64,000 nucleotides of DNA from Tubulanus polymorphus. Its lineage: Eukaryota > Nemertea > Palaeonemertea > Tubulaniformes > Tubulanidae. Both the position numbers and the translations under genes were made by a program. Numbering within the stretch: the stretch's first letter is position 1; the number at the start of each line of letters is the position of its first letter. A model generated the notes under the pieces. It was given only the letters and a program-made list of their open reading frames with translations, ran no database searches and was not told where the DNA came from. The DNA is taken from NCBI RefSeq assembly GCF_964204645.1, contig NC_134027.1, positions 23,362,485 to 23,426,484 of the forward strand. The letters run 5' to 3'. Shown piece after piece: positions 44,392 to 64,000 of this stretch.

Positions 44392-45881
44392 AGCCAATAT
44401 TCAAGTGCGTGTTTAATAATCACTAACAGTTTACAGTTTGTAAATAGTTTGTAAATGTGAAAGTTATTAATTGTATTTATTTATTTATTTATTACTCACC
44501 ACAGTTTTACGAACCAATCCTATTTGCTCACTCGAACTTCATATTTTCTTGTATTCGTACCTAATATATTTGTGTTTGTTTTGAATGTGTGCCACTTCAG
44601 GCCTATAACGTATTTTTTCTATATTAGGTTTTTCTAGTTATGAATATATGCATGTACTGACTTGCATAAATTGTGTGTATTTATTTATATTTTAACTTCG
44701 TAACGATGTTTACGCAAATAAAGCAAAGTAATCAAACCGAACCTGTCTTTGTCTTCAGAATACACTAAAAATCAATGTTCCTTTAAGTTGCATTCGTTTC
44801 AACGTCGGCCAGCTCGGTGTGCACACTACACTACTACATATATACAGTCGTCATATCGCTGGTGTCCTCATCTTACATTTCGACGTGTCTTCAAACGACG
44901 GCTAGTCCCGTGGAAAAGAATATCTAAAAGAGCTGCCGAAATAATTCTTATTATGGGAATGATATTAAAAAGGCGTATGTTCAATGGAAAGGTTCGATCC
45001 CCAATTAACTATCGTATTGTAGATTTTGGAAGCTATGAGTTCGAACACTTTCGATGTAGAAAGCAATGTCTCGAAAGCAATCTGCAGGGAATCGGCAATG
45101 CTACTACTGTGGCAATCGAGTATCCGCCAGGTGCGCTAACGGCTCATCTTTCGTTCCTCCAAAGGATTATAAAACTAAAATAGTCAAAATAAGATATTTC
45201 AAATTACTTCAATTTTTTTTTCTTAAATAAATGAATGAGATTGATTTCAGGGAACATAAGATACAATACTTTGGGCACTTTCTGTGTGGAATTTATCTAA
45301 TCAGGAACCTTGATGTATTAAAAAGTCCAACTTTAGATCTGGCTAAATTCAACCATCAAGTTTGGAGAAATAGAAAAACAATTTATCAGTCACCAGTATA
45401 CGGAAATGTCCCGGAGTTTTTCAATTGAGAGTAATTTTTCGAGGTTTGTTCCGAATAAGTAACTAGGAATAAACTTCAATTAGTGAGGAAACTAATTTAT
45501 TCTGACTTTCCTTCGGAATAAACAAATTTTCATTTTTATTTTCCCGGAACTCTTTTGTTAGTACAGATCGGTTGGAATAGAACCATAACTGGTTCTCAGT
45601 AAATACAGTTCATAAGCTATACCGAGAAAGTGGCTCAATTCATCAGCATTGTATGAAATTTGAATGGCTCAGTGAATGTCGATAATCATCAGAGAAAGAA
45701 TTTTTTAAAGAAGTTTAATAAATGGACCGACTCAATTGTCTGGCATTAAAGTGCAATAACTAGAAGTATAAATAATTTCAGCTTTATCGAAATTAAATCG
45801 TTGACCTGTATTCCGAACCTGATTGGCTAAGTCACAAAATATAACCGATCTCGTCAAAGCTGTACAAACACTGTGGCGATC

Positions 45882-56857
<10,976 letters not shown>

Positions 56858-59070
56858 AGATGTTTATACTCCCAGTTACATGAATATCGGTTATCTATCC
56901 ATATACACCGCTCAAATCTACTAATTTTTGGTAATCACTACAGGCACTTGAATATCGGCTTCGATAATGGATAAATATTTGATAATTCACCAACGATATG
57001 TAATTCCTGACTTCGATAATTCGCCATGTTTTATAATGAATTTACCCATGATGCAACGCGCACTCATCGTTTAACTATACTTTACAGAAAGGCTGGAAAC
57101 GCTCCTATCTCCGTAATGCTTAAATCTACCCGCAATTATCGGGACAGCCGAACACTGCCGGCGATTGCCGACGTACGTTCCAAAGTGTCAATTTTAATTC
57201 TGAAATATAAGGAGCGCCATAATTTCAATTGTAGATGATGTTTTGGAAACATTGACACTGTTTTAGCTCTGTTAAAGATTTTAACCGGCAAGAAAATTGA
57301 TTTTTGAAAATTCGCGATGCCTCTTCGGGATTGCTGTGACGTCATCTGTCCCGATATTTGCGGGTAGGTTTAAGCATTACGGAGATAGGAGCGTTTCCAG
57401 CCTTTCTGTAAAGTATACTTAGACGAGGGGTGCGCATTGGATCACGGGTAAAACATTTGCATCATGGATGATTAAGATGGCAACCCGGGTGGTATTTTAA
57501 TCGCAGATTACGGTAAATTTAATCATTTTTACCGCACCATCCAGGTCACGGTAAATTTAATCATTTTTACCGCACCATCAAGGTCAAAGCCAATATTCAA
57601 GTGCGTGTTTAATAATCACTAACAGCTTACAGTTTGTAAATAGTTTGTAAATGTGAAAGTTATTAATTGTATTTATTTATTTATTTATTACTCACCACAG
57701 TTTTACGAACCAATCCTATTTGCTCACTCGAACTTCATATTTTCTTGTATTCGTACCTAATATATTTGTGTTTGTTTTGAATGTGTGCCACTTCAGGCCT
57801 ATAACGTATTTTTTCTATATTAGGTTTTTCTAGTTATGAATATATGCATGTACTGACTTGCATAAATTGTGTATTTATTCATGTTTTAACTTCGTAACGA
57901 TGTTTACGCAAATAAAGCAAAGTAATCAAACCGAACCTGTCTTTGTCTTCAGAATACACTAAAAATCAATGTTCCTTTAAGTTGCATTCGTTTCAACATC
58001 GGCCAGCTCGGTGTGCACACTACACTACTACACATATACAGTCGTCATATCGCTGGTGTCCTCATCTTACATTTCGACGTGTCTTCAAATGACGGCTAGT
58101 CCCGTGGAAAAGAATATCTAAAATAGCTGCCGAAATAATTCTTATTATGATATTAAAAAGGCGTATGTTCAATGGAAAGGTTCGATCCCCAATTAACTAT
58201 CGTATTGTAGATTTTGGAAGCTATGAGTTCGAACACTTTCGATGTAGAATGCAATGTCTCGAAAGCAATCTGCAGGGAATCGGCAATGCTACTACTGTGG
58301 CAATCGAGTATCCGCCAGGTGCGCTAACGGCTCATCTTTCGTTCCTCCAAAGGATTATAAAACTAAAATAGTCAAAATAAGATATTTCAAATTACTTTAA
58401 TTTTTTTTTTCTTAAATAAATGAATGAGATTGATTTCAGGGAACATAAGATACAATACTTTGGGCACTTTCTGTGTGGATTTTATCTAATCAGGAACCTT
58501 GATGTATTAAAAAGTCCAACTTTAGATCTGGCTAAATTCATCCATCAAGTTTGGAGAAATAGAAAAACAATTTATCAGTCACCAGTATACGGAAATGTCC
58601 CGGAGTTTTTCAATTGAGAGTAATTTTTCGAGGTTTGTTCCGAATAAGTAACTAGGAATAAACTTCAATTAGTGAGGAAACTAATTTATTCTGACTTTCC
58701 TTCGGAATAAACAAATTTTCATTTTTATTTTCCCGGAACTCTTTTGTTAGTACAGATCGGTTGGAATAGAACCATAACTGGTTCTCAGTAAATACAGTTC
58801 ATAAGCTATACCGAGAAAGTGGCTCAATTCATCAGCATTGTATGAAATTTGAATGGCTCAGTGAATGTCGATAATCATCAGAGAAAGGATTTTTTAAAGA
58901 AGTTTAATAAATGGACCGACTCAACTGTCTGGCATTAAAGTGCAATAACTAGAAGTATAAATAGTTTCAGCTTTATCGAAATTAAATCGTTGACCTGTAT
59001 TCCGAACCTGATTGGCTAAGCCACAAAATATAACCGATCTCGTCAAAGCTGTACAAACACTGTGGCGATC
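56858..59070. other. Spacer between copies 3 and 4
   Basis: Contains a mariner-like MITE (57076-57417), the doubled 38-bp repeat, AATAAA at 57911, the decayed version of the spacer ORF (TGA near 58090), the intact exon-like frame 58440-58617 and TATAAATA at 58956. Confidence 0.6.
57076..57417. mobile_element. Mariner-like MITE in spacer 3
   Basis: Homologous to 30755-31096. Here both outer ends agree exactly (TATACTTTACAG and CTGTAAAGTATA). Confidence 0.7.
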
Positions 59071-62000
59071 ATGGCGATATCTAAAGCAATTCTCGTTCTC
59101 GTTTTTTCGCTCGGAAACGCCGTTTTATCAGCCGGCCTAATCGATCCACCTTGGCGCAGCGAATATCTCGACAAGGCGAATAAATTCAAATTAGAATGGC
59201 GAGTCAAAGACGCGAAAGTGCAGTTTCGGGTTTCGGTGCAAACCAACGGCTGGTTCGGGCTCGGTATTTCTCACGATTCACGGATGCCCAACAGCGACGT
59301 CGTAGTTGGATGGATGAACATAACATCCATGTTTCAAACTGTAGGAAAGTTGGTCGTAAGTATTGTGAAAGCATGAAAATGATGTTGTAATTTTGCATAT
59401 AATATCTATATATTTGATGAAAAATTTTGCGCCGATTTCGGAAGAATCGTGTTAACCCGGTGTAGAATAAATACAACGATACAAATAGTACTTTATTGGT
59501 TAACTAGTTTATTTGACCAACGAGCTTTCGTTGCTAGTGCATAATAGCTTCATCAGGTACTCATTCGCCTGGTGAAGCCACAATAAACTAGAAGCGAAAG
59601 CTCGTGCTTCATATAAACTTATAGTGAACCTATAAAGTACTATTCGTATCGTTTTAAATATCTACTTGCTTCGTTTATTTCTGCATAACTAAACGAATAT
59701 GAAACCGATTTCAGGATGCTCATACGGGACCGAGCAATAGCAAACCAGTTGCAGATACAGATTCCAATTGGTTCCTTACCGAAGCCGCTTACACCAATCA
59801 GCGACTGAATTTCAGCTTTCATAGATTACTGAAAACTAACGACAGCAAACAAGACATAGAAATCAAACATGTAAGTGATATCTTTATCAATAATAGCAGT
59901 TACATCCCCATCGAACTGAGAACCGAGAGGTTACCGTGCGTATCTGACTCAATATGTTGGAACTCCTGCAAAGGCTATGATCGATAGCGGAAAACGTAGA
60001 CCACAAAATAAACCCCTAAATACGTATTTTGGCCATCTTCAGCAGTATCGTGTAGAAAGATCACAGTAACTACGTCTCTGTAAAGTCGGATCAGTGGTTC
60101 ACTGACAGCACTGGGCTGTCACACGGAAGCTTTCTTTCGTTCATTGAATCTTTGTTTATAGTCAAATGCTTGCTGTGTGATACATTCGAACTTGAATTTG
60201 AGCGCTATTTAGACCAGAGGTTCGCCCCTCGAGTAGGGAATGTACATGTTTTGTTCTTCTACAAATACCAGCACGGGCACAGGATATGTCAATGGATGAA
60301 TGACCCGAACCAAGGAGATTACAACATCATTCATAATATCTATACAAATTCGCGGCTAATTGATCGAAGAAAAGTTTGCAGTTCTGGGCTTAAAAATAAG
60401 ATACTGGTACCTCAAATACCACGCTTATGTCGAATGATGAGGGTTATTTAGACGCGTCGTCGAAAGGGAAATCTATACAGATGCCCAGGTCCAAGAAACG
60501 ATATAGGCCTGCTAGTTTCAAAAGTGGTTTTGTAGGAATAAAAAGATTTAGCAAAATATCAGGGTAATGCTTTTACACGATTGACCTACATTTCCAAATA
60601 GGAATTTCCTTTATCGAAAACAACAAGTCGAATAATCAAATTCGTCGAAGCCATTTTTCATGATATTTCAAACCACGTCAGAGGGCTCGAAAGGGTCTGT
60701 CTAGGAATGTTTAATTCTTATTTGAATTGATATTGTTCATATGGCGTGGATATCTGATAACGACGTTTAAAACCAGTTTTCCTGTCGATTCCATTCAGGA
60801 AATATTTTATGCTTCCTAAAGTATAATATCGTTTCCTTTTGAAATCATGTCTTCGTGATATTTCGTAGCAGGAATCTTTTATGAACGACCGTCTTTAACT
60901 TGAGCTTATGCGTTTATGATGTCGTCGTAAGGACATTGATTTATTACTCATTTACCATACATTTTTTCCAGCCATATTGATCTTCGCGTTCCAGAGTACA
61001 GAAAAGTTCACCACTTATATCTTAATACGTTTATGTTCATCCTTTCGAAACGTGCAGATAGATATGACGGACTTTTCTGCACCTCCAAAACTCGCAGATA
61101 AAACTGGCTGGGAAATGAACATGAGGACATATTATAGATAAAGATAGATATTTATTTTTCGTAAACCGTACATACAACATAATTGATAATCGATACTATT
61201 GTTTTATTTTTCATAAATACATGATGTAGATTTCAATTTCTCTTTTACTATTTCAGGGAATGACACACGTAATCTGGGCGTATTCAGATAATAGACCTTC
61301 GTCATTGCAATCGATTTCATACCATGGAACCACCAGAGGCCACAAGTCCATCGAGATCTTGCCAGCGGTAACATTCATCTACATATCATTGATCTGATTT
61401 AAAAAGATGAAATTATTTACTTTGTCTAGTAAGGCCAGTTGCATAGATAGATATTTATCAATAGTCGGAAGATCAACTTATTTCTGCAGCAAATATAACA
61501 ACTTAAGACTAGTCTTTATTTTTTATATTTACGACCAAGACTTGAGTCTCAATTGTGAAACTGGGCCCAGTTTTATTCAAGATTTACACAGTGCTGGGTT
61601 GTTGGATTCCGTTTATCTATAGTTGGATATATTTTCATTTTCTTGTTAACAGAATCCGACGCCTGAACCAACACCAGAGCCGACGCCTGAACCATCAACA
61701 TCAGAGCCCAGCCCTTCGACACAATACCCGCGAAAAGTGTACCTCGGCAACAAAAAGGAATACCTACTGGAATGGAGATACGACGGAAAAGAAATGAAAG
61801 GTGGTACAATAACATTCCGAGTCACTGTCAAAACTACGGGCTACGTGGGCTTCGGGCTGTCCCAAAACGGTGCCATGAAAGGATCGGATATAGTTATCGG
61901 CTGGGTAACCAACGGCAAAGCGCAACTCTACGTAAGAAAGAGCTGTCAAATATGTTTTCCATCGATCTGAATTTCAAGTCCAACGAAAATATATCGTGGC

Positions 62001-63897
62001 TGATTCAGGCCATACTAAAAATAGCGAAACGCGAGCAAGAAACAAATATTTATACAACAATTTTTTCTCGCGCGATCAATTAGTTTAGTTTTCGAACTTC
62101 TAAATTTTTCGCGTCGGAAAACACAATTTTTGTGGCTAGAAAAGCGATATCTTTGAATATTCCATAACCCACCAGAGAAAACAAAACTTTATGATTGCTC
62201 GCGCGAAAAAACAAAAAGAAATGTGAGCACGTAATTTGCCTACCGAATCAACCACCATAGAAAATGTTTAACTTTTTACAATTTCATTTTTTGCAGGATA
62301 TGCACGGTATCGGGAACGAAATACCACTACAGGACAAGAAAAACAACTGGAACCTGATAGAGGGTAATGAAGAGAATGGCTATACACAACTAACGTTTTC
62401 TCGCAATCTAGATACGTGTGATGAAGGAGAAGATATTAAGATTGAGGTAAAGGCGAAAAATGAATGCAATTGGTGGAGTACTGTAGATGCAAGCTATTGT
62501 CAGTTACCGATTTTTCAGTAGCTCAACAGAAGTTGAAGATCGAGGAAGCATCCGGGTAAAGCCAGGGGCGAACTTCGGTCTTCGTATTTAGTCGTTGATT
62601 AGCGGTCGGAACTTTTAAAATCGATCGCGCTACGCGGTTCGGTATAATTGCATGTCACGGTGTGTGTCGGCCATCTTGGAACTCGGTCCTGACATTCCGA
62701 TTCACTTAGTTCGCAAATAGTCGACTAACTCCGATAACTGATGTTCGCCCAGGTGTAGGTTGACCAACCAGTCGACGAGTCGCACATGTACGTTCCCAGT
62801 CCTAACATACGCTGTTCAAAGACTCTTGTCGCACACTGTCGCTGAGAAGATCTCAGTTGCAACCTGACGCAAGTCGACCTACGCGCACGACTCCTTTTTC
62901 GGCAGAGTGATCTTGGAATTTTCTACCCAAGACTTTTTGTTTAGAAAATGATGAAATTAGTGAATATATTTCATTACTTTTAATCTAAACCATGAAAGTG
63001 CTCAGAATGCATCTAATTTTTCAAAATGTTCTGGAGGAGCAAACACCCAGTCCCCGCCCCATATGTTAGTGGCCCGAGTAAGTAGTGCGCGCCCCCTTTT
63101 CCCAATAGCTAGATCCGTCCCTGATATACGGACCCCTGACCTGTTTTTTCTAGGGCGGTGTATATAAAGCAAAGGCGTATCATGCATCTGCAAGTACTTT
63201 TCTACCAATAAATCATTCTCCTTTAATATTGTGAATGAACTAATGACCCATCCTAATGAAAGGTGTTTCTTTTTTCATTCAACGTCGCCCGGATGTTCAT
63301 CAGTCTGGAGCAATAAAAATCATATTCTCATTCAACAACGAAGACCCAATCGATATCGGCAATGCTAGATACCACGGGTCTAACCGAGGTGTACGTACTC
63401 TGTATTTACTGGATGAACCTGAACCGACCGTCAAGCCAGGACCTGACGTCAAAATCTACGACTTGCGGCCACGTAAGGTACAATATGTAATATAGTTCAC
63501 TATGAGTTCGATTCTGAATTTATTCATGTTCAAGAAGGCATATTTTGCTACCACAATTAATTGCAAAATAGTAGCTCGTGACATGCTCTATGATTGTAAC
63601 GAGTTTCAAGGTTATTGGCCCTTAACATATTCACTAGGGGCGTTTGGCACTGAAATATTCTGATTGTTGAACATTTCAAGCCACTTCCCATGTGGGCGTG
63701 GTTTCCTTGGGCCCCTAATTCATTCAGTGTGATATTTTATAGATTCAAATTCAACCCACATAAGGAAAGTTGATCTAAATTGTATTTTTCTGTACGTCGT
63801 TTTTCTATAGGTAGCCCTTACCTCCGCCAAGACTACTTATTATTGCTCGTTTGTTAAGATGCAGTTACCGGTTGGGCAGATATTCCACGCATTAAAG
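59071..63897 (+). CDS. MOXD1-like: Double-DOMON copper monooxygenase (MOXD1/DBH-like), copy 4, 3' part outside the window
   Basis: Visible exons: 59071-59355, 59715-59870, 61257-61367, 61653-61931, 62297-62446, 63304-63477, 63811-63897, equal to exons 1-7 of the other copies. They encode the signal peptide, both DOMON domains and the first strand of the catalytic core. The Pro/Glu linker is present. Small differences are YLGNKK for YLDNKK and SQNGAM for SQSGAM in DOMON 2. The copper-binding exons 8-15 lie beyond 64,000, so whether this copy is complete is unknown. Confidence 0.85.
60152..60451 (+). other. Open frame in intron 2 of copy 4
   Basis: 99 codons with protein-like stretches ([20 protein letters not shown], then [20 protein letters not shown]). 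In copies 2 and 3 the same place has TTCTTCTAAAATACC, a stop plus a one-base loss. It is either a chance frame or a decayed exon or retrogene. No domain recognised. Confidence 0.25.
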
Positions 63898-63967
63898 GTA
63901 ATATCAGGTTTTTTTATGAGCGAGGGGTTTATAAAATTAGTAAACATGATAAAATTATGAGTTTTAC

Positions 63968-64000
63968 CGTGGAGCGATGGGGCCAAGAGGCTAGAACGTT
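63968..64000 (+). mobile_element. tRNA-derived SINE in intron 7, copy 4 (cut by window end)
   Basis: Starts TGGAGCGATGGGGCCAAGAG exactly as in copies 1 and 3, and the window ends within the tRNA-like head. Confidence 0.6.

Larger units (their letters stand above)
43680..45881. other. Spacer between copies 2 and 3
   Basis: Same content as spacer 1: mariner-like MITE (43880-44221), AATAAA at 44717, the open 144-codon frame 44749-45183, the exon-like frame 45251-45428 and TATAAATA at 45767. It has a roughly 38-bp direct repeat (CGGTAAATTTAATCATTTTT ... CACCATC) at 44314-44391 that spacer 1 carries only once. Confidence 0.6.

Overview
The window is animal (metazoan) nuclear DNA, AT-rich, with short spliced exons, many introns of 0.1-1.5 kb, tRNA-derived SINEs, small inverted-repeat elements and non-LTR retroelement tails. 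Gene content and repeat style suggest a marine invertebrate, perhaps a lophotrochozoan such as a mollusc; this is inference, and no marker in the window fixes the taxon.

Layout. Positions 1-5,300 are mostly non-coding, with a retroelement tail, an inverted-repeat element and a SINE. At 5,531-10,073 a minus-strand gene has an N-terminal membrane-anchor exon followed by a two-exon cassette (45 nt + 60/63 nt, all introns phase 1) repeated six times plus a final half unit. Positions 10.1-15.6 kb hold fold-back elements and no confident gene. A minus-strand CD225/dispanin-type membrane protein ends at 15,685. Positions 16.1-20.2 kb are again mostly non-coding.

From about 20.4 kb to the right edge lies a head-to-tail array of one 12-13 kb unit, seen three times complete and once cut by the window end. 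Each unit carries a 15-exon plus-strand gene for a secreted copper type II, ascorbate-dependent monooxygenase of the DBH/MOXD1 family, with two DOMON domains in front of the catalytic core. First exons start at 20,958, 32,718, 45,882 and 59,071. The three complete copies are open and keep every copper ligand (HH, THY, HxH, EEMC). Predicted lengths are 777 aa (copy 1) and 801 aa (copies 2 and 3); copy 1 lacks a proline/glutamate-rich linker because of a 72-bp deletion across a splice acceptor.

The copies differ mainly in introns: retroelement insertion, (TA)n arrays, a 1.2-kb difference in intron 2 and a 1.1-kb difference in intron 6. The pattern is mosaic, with copy 3 like copies 2 and 4 in its 5' part and like copy 1 in its 3' part, which points to unequal exchange or conversion. 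The proteins are predicted to enter the secretory pathway and hydroxylate an unknown small substrate using copper and ascorbate; several copies in one orientation suggests dosage or product diversification. The array spacer carries a mariner-like miniature element, a conserved poly(A) signal and two conserved ORFs of unknown origin.
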